Origin: Hyphomicrobiales bacterium
GTDB taxonomy: Bacteria; Pseudomonadota; Alphaproteobacteria; Rhizobiales; Beijerinckiaceae
Length of the DNA stretch: 64,000 bases
Assembly (NCBI GenBank): GCA_027483795.1
Contig: JAIXTT010000075.1
Location: forward strand, 1-64,000
Reading direction: 5' to 3'
The notes below the pieces were generated by a model. That model did not search any database. It worked only from the letters and a program-made list of their open reading frames with translations, and was not told the origin of the DNA. Position numbers and translations under genes: made by a program. Of this stretch, positions 39,976-48,227 are shown piece after piece (position 1 is the first letter of the stretch; each line of letters begins with the position of its first letter).

Positions 39976-42900
39976 ATGATGGCGGACGCGACGATGGACG
40001 GCAGCAGGAACGCGAATACGGATACGGGCGCGGATGCGCATCGCGCGGTCGCGGGCGGCGAGCGGGAGGGCGCGGCGCTCGTCGTCGAGCGGCCGGATCC
40101 CGGCGCGATCCGCATCGCCGACGTCGCGGGCGCCCGCGTCCTCAAATTCGCGTTCCCGCTCGACGGCGTGAAGATCATCGCGCTCGACGTCGATCTGGTT
40201 CTGCTGTTTCCGGACGGGGCGAAGCTCGTGCTGCCCGGCCTCGCGCTGGAGATCGTGAGCCCGACGCCGCCGGACATGCTCTTCGCCGAAATCCGGGTCG
40301 ACGCGCAGGAGGTCGTGGGCGAAATCGGCGACGTTCAGCTCAGCCGTTCGCTGCCCTCGCTTCAGCTCGTCAGCGCGAAGGCGAGCAAGGACGAGGCCGA
40401 GGCGGAGCAGGACGGCGAGGCTGCCGCGACCGAAGCGCAGCCCGTCTCCGTCGTCGCGCTGCAGAAGGCGAGCGCCGCGAACGATCGCGCGAAGTTCGAC
40501 GATCCGGCTCAGCCTCCCCAGACCGCCAATACGAACACTTCGACCTCCTCGTCGAGCGGCGGGCCTTCGGCGGCCGCCAGCCCGAGCGCTTCGGTGACGC
40601 CGGCCGAAGGCGACGGCAACATCGCCGCGGCGAAGCTCGTCATCGTCGCCTTGGGCATGACGGACGGAGAGGTCGTCGAGAACGACGGCGGCCTCGAATT
40701 GCGGGGCGGCGCCGCGGCGGATCAGGCGGCGGAGGATCCCTCCTTCTTCGCCCAGAGCCGCTCCGAGACGCTTTCGGGCAATGCGGGCGACGACCTGATC
40801 TTCGCCGAAGATCCCGACGTCATGCCGGACGGAACCACGGGCCGTCGCCTCGACGTGACCATCGGGATGCCGAAGGCGGGGCTCGTCGCGGTCATGGCCA
40901 AGGTCTACGGTCTGCCGGAAGGCTATTCGGTCGCCAATGCGCAGCAGGTCGGCAGCCAGTTCTTCGTCGCGCTCGATCCCGACAATGATCCGAACCATGC
41001 GACGCTGGACCTGATCTATCCGCTGCCGGGCAACGGGGCCGCGCCGGACGATCTCGGCTTCTACGAGAAGTTCACCCTCGGCCTCGAACTGCTCGTGCGG
41101 ACGCCCGAAGGCTTCGCCGTCACCAACGGATCCGCCCTGGTCGGCGTGCGTCGCGTCGACGGGCCCGAGGACGCCACCTTCCTCGATCCGTCGAGCGGCG
41201 ACCCGGTGGTGATCCTCTACGACAAGCCCGCGGGCAACGTCATCGACGCGGGCGCCGGGAACGACACGGTCCATGCGGGCGCGGGGGCGGACACGATCAT
41301 CGGCGGCTCGGGGAGCGACCTGCTCTCCTATCGCCGCTCTCAGGACGCGGTCGACGTCGATCTCGGCAGCGGAGCGGCCTCGGGCGGCTTCGCCCGCGGG
41401 GATTCGATCTCCGGCTTCGAAGCGCTCGAAGGCTCCGCCTTCGCCGACCGCCTCGTCGGCGACGCGGGGGCGAACACGCTGCTCGGCGGCGCGGGCGCGG
41501 ACACGCTGATCGGCGGTGCGGGTTTCGACGTCGCCGATTATCGGAGTTCGACGCTCGCCGTAACGGTGGATCTCGCCGCCGGAAGCGGGACGGGCGGCGA
41601 TGCGGCGGGCGACGTGCTCGCGGGCATCGAGAAAGTGATCGGCTCGCGTCGCGACGACCGGCTTCAGGCGTCTGAAACGGGCTCCGATCTCGACGGCGAC
41701 GTCGGCGACGACACGCTCGTCGCGGGCGCGGGCGCCGACCGTCTCGACGGCGGCTTCGCGGCCGATCCGCTCGAAAAGGACGCCGCGGATTACGGGCTCT
41801 CGACGCGCGCCGTCGCCGTCGACCTCGCCGCCGGGACGGGATCGGGCGGTTTCGCGGAGGGCGACACGCTCGTCGGGATCGAGATCGTGCAGGGCTCGAC
41901 CTTCGCCGATACGCTGCTGGGCGCTGCGACCGACGACGTTCTCGCCGGGCGGGCGGGCGCGGACCGGCTCGAAGGCCGGGCGGGTGCGGACACGCTCGAG
42001 GGCGGCTCGGGCGACGACACGCTCGTGGGCGGCGCGGGCGGCGACCTTCTGGCGGGCGGCGACGGCATCGACCTCGTCGATTACTCCGGCTCGGATACGG
42101 GCGTGACCGTGCGGTTGAAGGGCACGGGCGCGGGCGGCGACGCCGAAGGCGACCGTTTCGAGAACGTCGAACATGTGATCGGTTCGGCCTTCGGCGACGT
42201 GCTGGCCGGCGACGACGGCGACAACCGCCTCGTCGGCGGAGCCGGCGACGACGTGCTCGGGGGCCTTGCAGGCCTCGACACGCTCGACGGCGGCGAGGGC
42301 ACGGACACGGCCGATTATTCCGCCTCGGGAGCGGCCGTCACGGCGGATCTTCAGACGGGCCTCGTGTCCGGCGGAGACGCGACCGGCGACCTCCTGATCT
42401 CCATCGAGAACGCCGTGGGCGGCGACGGCGGCGATACGCTGAGGGGCATCGAGGATGCGATCGGCTCGGCCTTCGCGGACACGCTGCAAGGCCAGAGCGG
42501 CCAGAACCGGCTCTACGGCGGAGCGGGCGACGGCATCATCGGCGGGGTCGCCAATGCGGACTCCGCCTCGCCCGAAGCCGTGCAGGGACTGATGAAGGCC
42601 CTCGAAAAGCCGCTCGTCGGCATGGCGACGGGCTTTTCCGCCTCCTTGTTCGGGCTTGCGGGCTCGGTCCTCGTCGGTCTCGCGACGCGGTTCTATTCCG
42701 ACGCCGCGCATGTGGTGAAGGAGGAATTCGAGGAGTGGCTCGCGAGCGTCGCCCAGATCGAAAAGACCATGGGCGAAGCGGGCGCGGTGATGGACCAGAG
42801 CGGCGTCGGCGCGGTCGCCAACGCGATCGTGAACGTGTTCCGGGGCACCCAGACCGCGCTCGACCGCTCCTCGGACGTGATCCGCGGGCTCGGCGAACGC

Positions 42901-43782
42901 CAGTCCAAGCAGACGGAGGCGCTGGAGCGCACGCTCGAAGCGTTGGAACGTCTCGCGGGCCGACAGGCGGTGACCGACGAAAGGCTCAATTCGATCGAGC
43001 TCGTGCGCAATGCCGTGCTCGGCCTTCGCGCCGACATGGCGGAACTGGTGCGCATGCAGGATTCGCGCATGTCGGAGAGCACGGGCCGCATCGCCGAACT
43101 CGTCGAGACGAGCGCGAACGCGATCGGCGACGGGCTGCGCGACGTGATGGAGCGCCAACGCGAGATCGCCCGCGCCACCCGCTCGCTCGAGGCGCAGATG
43201 GCGACCTCGCTTTCGCGCATCGGCCAATCGCTCGATACGGGCCGGAAAGTCCAGGAGGACGGGTTCAAGGATCTGGCCGAAGGGCAGGCGCGGCTCGAAC
43301 AGGTCGTCGCGGAGACGGTGCGGAAAATCGACGGCGAAGCCGTCGGACGGCAGGTCGGCTCGATGGTCGAGACCCGCGTCTCGGCGACGATGCACGACAT
43401 GGTCCGCTCCCTCGACGCGGCTTTCGACAAGCTCGCGGTGGGGCTCGGCGTCGTCGCGGAGGCTCAGGATCAGGTGCGCGGCGCGATGCAGGCGCGGCTG
43501 GGCGGGGACGGCGAATTGCGCGCGATCGGACATTCGATCGAGACGGGAATGGCGCAGGGCTTCGCGGAGGTCGCGCGGTCGATCGACTCCGTCTTCTCCG
43601 GCTATGCCGACCTGTTGCGGCGCGAGCGCGAGCGCGGCGAGGCGGCCCCGGCCGCCGTCCGGCCCGCCGAGCCCGTCGAACCTCAGGCGGAGGCGCGCGC
43701 CCCGCGCACCGCGGCCGTGGGGCCCGAACTGGCCCTGATCGAAGAACGTCTCCGGCCGATCGTCGCCGAAGCGAAACGTTGA
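39976..43782 (+). CDS. RTX calcium-binding protein fused to the C-terminal part of a MotA/TolQ/ExbB-type channel protein
   Basis: About 1268 residues from the ATG at 39976 (1310 if a TTG at 39850 is used). An N-terminal beta-rich domain (VLKFAFPLDGVKIIALDVDL then VLLFPDGAKLVLPGLAL) resembles the leading domain of large type I adhesins. A Ser/Thr/Ala linker follows, and from about nt 41240 to 42540 there are many RTX nonapeptides such as GGAGADTLIGGAG and GGSGDDTLVGGAG. At about nt 42540 the character changes abruptly: LVGMATGFSASLFGLAGSVL and EFEEWLASVAQIEKTM match the last membrane helix of MotA/TolQ/ExbB-type proteins, then about 330 residues of charged coiled coil. The first channel helices and a type I secretion tail are absent, so the ORF looks chimeric. 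A PilZ-like gene follows. Confidence 0.75.
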   Translation: MMADATMDGSRNANTDTGADAHRAVAGGEREGAALVVERPDPGAIRIADVAGARVLKFAFPLDGVKIIALDVDLVLLFPDGAKLVLPGLALEIVSPTPPDMLFAEIRVDAQEVVGEIGDVQLSRSLPSLQLVSAKASKDEAEAEQDGEAAATEAQPVSVVALQKASAANDRAKFDDPAQPPQTANTNTSTSSSSGGPSAAASPSASVTPAEGDGNIAAAKLVIVALGMTDGEVVENDGGLELRGGAAADQAAEDPSFFAQSRSETLSGNAGDDLIFAEDPDVMPDGTTGRRLDVTIGMPKAGLVAVMAKVYGLPEGYSVANAQQVGSQFFVALDPDNDPNHATLDLIYPLPGNGAAPDDLGFYEKFTLGLELLVRTPEGFAVTNGSALVGVRRVDGPEDATFLDPSSGDPVVILYDKPAGNVIDAGAGNDTVHAGAGADTIIGGSGSDLLSYRRSQDAVDVDLGSGAASGGFARGDSISGFEALEGSAFADRLVGDAGANTLLGGAGADTLIGGAGFDVADYRSSTLAVTVDLAAGSGTGGDAAGDVLAGIEKVIGSRRDDRLQASETGSDLDGDVGDDTLVAGAGADRLDGGFAADPLEKDAADYGLSTRAVAVDLAAGTGSGGFAEGDTLVGIEIVQGSTFADTLLGAATDDVLAGRAGADRLEGRAGADTLEGGSGDDTLVGGAGGDLLAGGDGIDLVDYSGSDTGVTVRLKGTGAGGDAEGDRFENVEHVIGSAFGDVLAGDDGDNRLVGGAGDDVLGGLAGLDTLDGGEGTDTADYSASGAAVTADLQTGLVSGGDATGDLLISIENAVGGDGGDTLRGIEDAIGSAFADTLQGQSGQNRLYGGAGDGIIGGVANADSASPEAVQGLMKALEKPLVGMATGFSASLFGLAGSVLVGLATRFYSDAAHVVKEEFEEWLASVAQIEKTMGEAGAVMDQSGVGAVANAIVNVFRGTQTALDRSSDVIRGLGERQSKQTEALERTLEALERLAGRQAVTDERLNSIELVRNAVLGLRADMAELVRMQDSRMSESTGRIAELVETSANAIGDGLRDVMERQREIARATRSLEAQMATSLSRIGQSLDTGRKVQEDGFKDLAEGQARLEQVVAETVRKIDGEAVGRQVGSMVETRVSATMHDMVRSLDAAFDKLAVGLGVVAEAQDQVRGAMQARLGGDGELRAIGHSIETGMAQGFAEVARSIDSVFSGYADLLRRERERGEAAPAAVRPAEPVEPQAEARAPRTAAVGPELALIEERLRPIVAEAKR

Positions 43783-43798
43783 AGGAGGAGATGCCGCC

Positions 43799-44158
43799 AT
43801 GCTGCGAACCGTCGCCGAACGGCTGAAGAACCTGCGCGGGAGACGCGGCCGCGCTCCGTCGGATCTCGTCGACTGCTGCATCGTCACGCGGCTCACGCTG
43901 CCCGATCGGGACATCGATCTCGAAGGCGTGGTGCTGCGCATCGGGTCGGAAGAGGCCTTGTTCCGGGAGGCGGCGATCCATCTGTTCGACCGCTCGGAGG
44001 AGACCGTTCTGCTGGCGATCGACGGCGACGCCTTCCCCGGCCGGATCCTCTCGACGGACGCCTCCGGTTTCCGGATCGCCTTCGACGAACCGATCGGGCC
44101 GGAGAGGCTGCGCGACTGCATCATGCGGCACGGCGTCGACCGGGTGGTCGTCGTCTGA
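43799..44158 (+). CDS. Small protein with a PilZ-like beta-barrel (weak)
   Basis: A 119-residue protein starting at an ATG preceded by AAGGAGGAGATG. Alternating strands (DIDLEGVVLRIGSEEALFRE, VLLAIDGDAFPGRILSTDAS then GFRIAFDEPI) recall a PilZ-type barrel, but the RxxxR and DxSxxG cyclic-di-GMP motifs are missing. It is 16 bases downstream of the RTX/channel ORF and probably co-transcribed with its channel-like part. Function is unknown. Confidence 0.65.
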   Translation: MLRTVAERLKNLRGRRGRAPSDLVDCCIVTRLTLPDRDIDLEGVVLRIGSEEALFREAAIHLFDRSEETVLLAIDGDAFPGRILSTDASGFRIAFDEPIGPERLRDCIMRHGVDRVVVV

Positions 44159-44180
44159 GCGGGCGCGTCGCGGAAAAGGA

Positions 44181-44204
44181 AAAGGCGGCCTGAAGGCCGC
44201 CTTT
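44181..44204. terminator. Bidirectional hairpin terminator
   Basis: AAAGGCGGCC (44181-44190) and GGCCGCCTTT (44195-44204) with a TGAA loop, flanked by A-rich sequence on the left and TTTC on the right. It lies between the PilZ-like gene and the end of tRNA-Pro, serving both strands. Confidence 0.8.
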
Positions 44205-44217
44205 CATCGGATCGCGA

Positions 44218-44294
44218 TGGTCGGAGTGGCAGGATTTGAACCTGCGACCCCCTCGTCCCGAACGAGGTGCGCTACCAGACTGCGCTACACTCCG
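44218..44294 (-). tRNA. tRNA-Pro (anticodon CGG)
   Basis: Minus strand, 77 nt including an encoded CCA (44218-44220). The acceptor arms CGGAGTG and CACTCCG pair. The anticodon stem-loop CTCGT-TCGGGA-CGAG presents CGG. GGTTCAAATCC forms the T loop. It is followed by the hairpin terminator at 44181-44204. Confidence 0.95.
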
Positions 44295-44427
44295 CCGACG
44301 CGATCCGGGGCTTATAGCCGCGGCATCGGAGGGGCGCAACGGCAAAACGGCCCCCCGCGGACGATTGCAAGCGCCGCCGGCGGCCACTATGGTGCGCCGC
44401 GCCGCCGGACCGTCGGTCCCGGCCTGT

Positions 44428-44502
44428 TGGGGCGTCGCCAAGCGGTAAGGCAGCGGATTTTGATTCCGCCATGCGGAGGTTCGAATCCTCCCGCCCCAGC
44501 CA
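44428..44502 (+). tRNA. tRNA-Gln (anticodon TTG)
   Basis: 75 nt with encoded CCA. Acceptor arms TGGGGCG and CGCCCCA pair; the anticodon stem-loop GCGGA-TTTTGAT-TCCGC gives TTG. GGTTCGAATCC is the T loop. The 133 bases separating it from tRNA-Pro on the opposite strand contain no recognised gene, and no integrase flanks either tRNA. Confidence 0.95.
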
Positions 44503-44593
44503 ATTCCTTCGTGATCGTCCGCGGGCCGCATGACGGCTTTCGCTTCGGCGGCACGCGGAGGATGATCGGCGACCCCTTCCGGAGAACCGCGCC

Positions 44594-45073
44594 TTGGACC
44601 TCTCGCTCGCCGTCTTCATCGGCCTGAACGTCGCCGCCGCCGCCTCCGGAGCGGTCTTCAAACCGGGGGAGTGGTATGAGGCGTTGAACAAGCCCGCCTG
44701 GCGGCCGCCGAACTACGCCTTTCCGATCGTGTGGACGGCGCTCTACGCCCTGATCGCGATCGCGGGCTGGCGCGTCTGGAACCGCGCGCCCGCGGACATG
44801 CTGATCGGCGCGATGGGCATCTACGGCCTTCAGACGCTGCTCAATGCCGGCTGGTCGGCGATCTTCTTCGGTCTGCGGAACATGCGGCTCGCATTCGTCG
44901 AACTGATGGGGCTGTGGCTCTCCATCTTCACGACGATCCTCGTCTTCGCGGCGATCGACGGGATCGCGGCGCTGCTGCTCCTGCCCTACCTCGCCTGGGT
45001 GAGCGTCGCGGGCATGCTCAATCTGGCGATGATCCGGCTGAACCCGACGCCGCCGGCTCAGCTGCCCCGATAG
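44594..45073 (+). CDS. tspO: TspO/MBR family tryptophan-rich sensory protein
   Basis: Five-helix membrane protein of 159 residues that binds porphyrins or cholesterol-like ligands; in alphaproteobacteria it affects tetrapyrrole efflux and pigment-gene control. Diagnostic motifs are [39 protein letters not shown] and [20 protein letters not shown]. The start is a TTG at 44594 with GGAGAA upstream; no better start exists. The last 16 bases overlap the convergent uraH gene. Confidence 0.92.
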   Translation: MDLSLAVFIGLNVAAAASGAVFKPGEWYEALNKPAWRPPNYAFPIVWTALYALIAIAGWRVWNRAPADMLIGAMGIYGLQTLLNAGWSAIFFGLRNMRLAFVELMGLWLSIFTTILVFAAIDGIAALLLLPYLAWVSVAGMLNLAMIRLNPTPPAQLPR

Positions 45074-45414
45074 GTGGAATAGGACCAGGGCGAGCAGAGC
45101 AGCGGCACGTGGTAGTGGCCGTCGGTCTCCGCGATGCCGAAATGCAGCGGGACGATGTCGAGAAAGGCGGGCGCGGGAAGCGATACCCCCGCCTTGCGGA
45201 AATAGTCCGCCACATGGAAGCGGAGCTGGTAGCGGCCCGGCCGATAGCTCTCGCCGATCATCAGGGGCGCGTCGGTCCGGCCGTCGGCATTGGTGACGAC
45301 CGTGCCGAGATGCGTCCAGCCGCCGTCGGCTCCCGCTTCGAGGAACTCGATCGTCATGCCCCCGGCGGGCTTGCCGTGCATCGTGTCGAGCACATGGGTG
45401 GACAGGCGGCCCAT
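45058..45414 (-). CDS. uraH: 5-hydroxyisourate hydrolase (transthyretin-like)
   Basis: Hydrolyses 5-hydroxyisourate, the first product of urate oxidation. The 118 residues start [20 protein letters not shown] and end with the signature YRGS. The catalytic His near the N terminus (STHVLD), an Arg in [12 protein letters not shown] and the [19 protein letters not shown] tail are present. It is divergent from puuD, which encodes a urate-oxidising membrane protein, so the two form an oxidative urate pathway. The 3' end overlaps tspO by 16 bases. Confidence 0.95.
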   Translation of the reverse strand: MGRLSTHVLDTMHGKPAGGMTIEFLEAGADGGWTHLGTVVTNADGRTDAPLMIGESYRPGRYQLRFHVADYFRKAGVSLPAPAFLDIVPLHFGIAETDGHYHVPLLCSPWSYSTYRGS

Positions 45415-45579
45415 CGGTCTTCTCCTCGGCGTGGCGTTGCGCCCAAGTTAGCCCGGCGCGCGGGGGAAAACCGGCCCCGCCGCGAAGACGATTGTCGCGC
45501 GCCGGACGGAACGGCATAGAATGCGCTTCGTCGGCGGGCCGAAATCCGGGCGGGCCGCATCGCGTGAATCGGAGACCCC

Positions 45580-46812
45580 ATGGACGCCTTTCTCTTGGAA
45601 TGGGGCGGACTGCTCTTGCGCTGGCTGCACATCGTCACGGCGATGGCGTGGATCGGCGCGTCCTTCTTCTTCATGCATCTCGACGCGTCGCTGCGCGCCT
45701 CGCAGGACATCCCGCAGGGACAGGGCGGCGCGGCCTGGCAGGTGCATGGCGGCGGCTTCTACGAGATGCGGAAATATTTCGTCGCCCCGGCGACGCTGCC
45801 CGAGGAGCTGACCTGGCACAAATGGCAGGCCTATTGGACCTGGATCTCCGGCTTCGTCCTGCTGTGCTGGATCTATTACGCGCAGGCGAGCCTCTATCTG
45901 GTCGACCCCGCGGTGATGCCGCTCGCGGGGTGGCAGGCGGCGGCGGTCGGGATCGGGGGGCTCGCGCTCGGCTGGGTCGTCTATGACCGGCTCTGCAAAT
46001 CGCCGCTCGGCAAGAACGACGGCCTGCTCGCGGCCGCGGGCTTCGCCTTCGTGGTGTTCATGAGCTGGGTCTTCTCCCAGGTCTTTTCGGGCCGCGGCGC
46101 GATGATCCATACGGGCGCGCTGATGGCCACCATGATGACGGCCAACGTCGCCATGGTGATCATGCCGAACCAGCGGAAGGTGATCGCCGCGCTGACCGCG
46201 GGCGAGAAGCCCGACGCGCGCTACGGCAAGGAAGCCAAGCAGCGCTCGACGCACAACAACTACATCACGCTGCCCGTGATCTTCATGATGATCTCCAACC
46301 ATTATCCGATGGTGTGGATGAACTCCGCGACGATCCCGCTCGTGACGGCGCTGGTGCTGCTCGGCGGGGGTCTGGTCCGGCATTTCTACAATGTCCGGCA
46401 TGCCGACCATGCGAAGTCGCCCTGGTGGGCCTGGGCGGTCGCCGCCGTGGCGGCGCTGGTCGCCTTCTACGTCGCGCTGAGTTCCTCGCCCGCGGGACGC
46501 GAACGGCTCGGTCTCGCGCCCGCTCCGGTTCCGGCGGTCGTCGTCGCGGCGGCCGCCGCAACGGTTCCGAAGGAGGCCGTGGAGATCGTGACGGGGCGCT
46601 GCGCGATGTGCCATGCCGCCGAACCCGTCTGGGACGGGATCGGCTCGCCGCCGAAGGGCGTCATGCTCGACACCGCCGAACGCATCGCGCAGCAGGCGGC
46701 GGCGATCCGCATGCAGTCGGTGCTGACGCATGCGATGCCGCCGAACAATCTGACGGAAATGACGCCCGCGGAGCGTCGCGTCCTCGCGGCCTGGCTCAAC
46801 GGGCCGCGCTGA
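45580..46812 (+). CDS. puuD: Urate hydroxylase PuuD (membrane protein with cytochrome c domain)
   Basis: A 410-residue inner-membrane protein that oxidises urate to 5-hydroxyisourate. The N-terminal domain has about eight helices (LRWLHIVTAMAWIGASFFFM at the start; HNNYITLPVIFMMISNHYPM later). After a Pro/Ala linker a cytochrome c domain carries the heme motif CAMCH and a distal Met in LTHAMPPNNLTEM. This matches the DUF989-cytochrome fusion named PuuD. Divergent from uraH; the decarboxylase uraD is not in the window. Confidence 0.94.
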   Translation: MDAFLLEWGGLLLRWLHIVTAMAWIGASFFFMHLDASLRASQDIPQGQGGAAWQVHGGGFYEMRKYFVAPATLPEELTWHKWQAYWTWISGFVLLCWIYYAQASLYLVDPAVMPLAGWQAAAVGIGGLALGWVVYDRLCKSPLGKNDGLLAAAGFAFVVFMSWVFSQVFSGRGAMIHTGALMATMMTANVAMVIMPNQRKVIAALTAGEKPDARYGKEAKQRSTHNNYITLPVIFMMISNHYPMVWMNSATIPLVTALVLLGGGLVRHFYNVRHADHAKSPWWAWAVAAVAALVAFYVALSSSPAGRERLGLAPAPVPAVVVAAAAATVPKEAVEIVTGRCAMCHAAEPVWDGIGSPPKGVMLDTAERIAQQAAAIRMQSVLTHAMPPNNLTEMTPAERRVLAAWLNGPR

Positions 46813-46818
46813 GCGCCC

Positions 46819-47202
46819 TCATTCCGAGGCGTTGACGATCTTCACCGCGCCCGTGGCGAAAATCCGCGCGAGCATGCGCTCGATGTCGCGACGCGTCTCC
46901 TCGGGAATCTCGAAGCTGAAGCCCGCGTCGGTTTCCGCCCGCCAGGCGCAGACCGTCGGGATGCTCCAGACCTTATGGTCGTCTTCGTCCCGCGGATGCC
47001 GGATCTCGAGTTCGAAGACCCGCCGCTCGCCCTTTTCGAGCGCAAGCGCGGCCGAAACGATGAGGCGCATTCCTGCGCTGCTGATGTCGCCGATCACGAA
47101 GGTTTCGCCGCCGAATCTCACCACGCCCGCGTCACCGATCGCAAAGCGCGGGTGCTTTCGAAGATAACGCAGGGCGGGCATGGAGCGGGCGGGAAGCGAC
47201 AT
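46819..47202 (-). CDS. PilZ-domain protein (probable c-di-GMP receptor)
   Basis: A 127-residue PilZ protein. The ligand motifs are present: RKHPRF (RxxxR) near residue 15 and IGDISSAGMRLIVS (DxSxxG). The remainder forms the expected barrel (GERRVFELEIRHPRDEDDHK) and a C-terminal helix (EETRRDIERMLARIFATG). It is expected to bind cyclic di-GMP. The ATG at 47202 has only a weak ribosome site; MPALRYLRKHPRF seven codons later is an alternative. It converges on puuD. Confidence 0.85.
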   Translation of the reverse strand: MSLPARSMPALRYLRKHPRFAIGDAGVVRFGGETFVIGDISSAGMRLIVSAALALEKGERRVFELEIRHPRDEDDHKVWSIPTVCAWRAETDAGFSFEIPEETRRDIERMLARIFATGAVKIVNASE

Positions 47203-47282
47203 CTGGATTCGATTCGTTTGGACCGCCCGATCGTGACCTATTTTTAGGCACACGTATAGCGGGAGTCGGCGCCGGGGTCGCT

Positions 47283-47729
47283 TCAGGCCCCCGCCATCAT
47301 GATGAGCTGGATGTAGCAGATGCGCCTGCGGAAGGTGCGCTCGCGATTGTATTCGTAGATCACGAGACGGGGGCGCTCCTTGTGGGGGCGCTCCACCTTG
47401 ATGTCGATTTCGTCGGGAAGCAGGATGCCGACATGGCGCAGGGCGCGATGCGGATCGATCGCGATGTCGTCGAGCAGGTTCTTGTCGAACCAGCAGCGGG
47501 CGAGCACCGCGCCGAGATATTCGACGATCCGGTCCTTGAGCTGCTGGGAGTCGATGACGGTGCGGATCGGCGGTTCGCGTTCGAACTCGTCGGCGTCCTC
47601 GAAGCCGGCGACGCGTTCGAATTCGGTCTCGCCGTCGAAGCCGCGCTTGCTTGCGGAGTCGATCCTGCGCGGCGCGGAGCGTTCGCTCCGAACGGCGGGA
47701 AGGTTCTTCTCGCGATCGTCGTCGGCCAT
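47283..47729 (-). CDS. Protein with nitrile-hydratase-alpha / NHLP-like domain
   Basis: A 148-residue protein. The first 60 residues are charged and variable. Residues of about 60-130 (IRTVIDSQQLKDRIVEYLGA, VLARCWFDKNLLDDIAIDPH, RALRHVGILLPDEIDIKVER, PRLVIYEYN) follow the nitrile hydratase alpha-chain pattern that also forms the leader of NHLP-type peptide precursors. It ends with RERTFRRRICYIQLIMMAGA. The metal-binding CxLCSC motif of true nitrile hydratases is absent, so it is not an enzyme. No maturation enzymes are adjacent. It could be a modified-peptide precursor or an unrelated use of the fold. Confidence 0.6.
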   Translation of the reverse strand: MADDDREKNLPAVRSERSAPRRIDSASKRGFDGETEFERVAGFEDADEFEREPPIRTVIDSQQLKDRIVEYLGAVLARCWFDKNLLDDIAIDPHRALRHVGILLPDEIDIKVERPHKERPRLVIYEYNRERTFRRRICYIQLIMMAGA

Positions 47730-47870
47730 GGGATCCGCAGCTCATGCCGACCCGCAGGCCGACACACGCTCCTGACGTGTATAATCCGTTAACACTCTCA
47801 TAAAGGGAGGCATGGCGCAAGCGCGCCCGGCCGCGGGGGCGCGTCGCGGAGACCCGTCGGCGTTCCGGAT

Positions 47871-48104
47871 TCAGGCGGTGATCGGCACCACGCTGTAGCC
47901 GTCGGCGCCGTTGAAGCCGTGATGGACCATCAGATAGGCGATGCCGGCTTCGGATTTCCTGTGAAAGATCTCGATGCCGCGTTCGAGCGGCGTGAAGGCG
48001 CGCTCCACGAAGGCGCAGGCCGCGGCCTGATCCGCCGCGTCGCGCGAATAGATCCCGATCCGGTCGATTCCCCCGCGGAGATGCGGGCCTGCATCCTGAA
48101 GCAT
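47871..48104 (-). CDS. Small hypothetical protein
   Basis: A 77-residue protein from the ATG at 48104, which follows GGGGAGG. The sequence MLQDAGPHLRGGIDRIGIYS is followed by RDAADQAAACAFVERAFTPL, a strand IEIFHRKSEAGIAYLMVHHG and a C terminus ending SVVPITA. It looks like a compact alpha/beta protein of unknown family. It is divergent from the alpha/beta hydrolase gene. The good ribosome site and codon use support it as real. Confidence 0.6.
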   Translation of the reverse strand: MLQDAGPHLRGGIDRIGIYSRDAADQAAACAFVERAFTPLERGIEIFHRKSEAGIAYLMVHHGFNGADGYSVVPITA

Positions 48105-48227
48105 GTTCGAATCCTCCCCGTCGGACTTTCGACGTCGGGACGGATGCAGCAAGTTTCGCGCCGGTCTTCCGGGCTTGATCGCGCCGTGCCGCCGTCTAGG
48201 CTTCGGCGGCCAATGGGGGAGGCTTAG

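Noticed and set aside
39856-44124. A 1422-residue open frame antisense to the RTX/channel ORF
   Set aside because: GC-rich codon bias keeps the opposite frame free of stops. Its translation is low-complexity (Arg, Ala, Glu and His rich) with no domain, while the plus strand encodes recognisable repeats and helices.
44218-44502. Two tRNA genes as an integration hotspot
   Set aside because: No integrase, direct repeat of a tRNA end, or mobile gene cargo is visible beside either tRNA.
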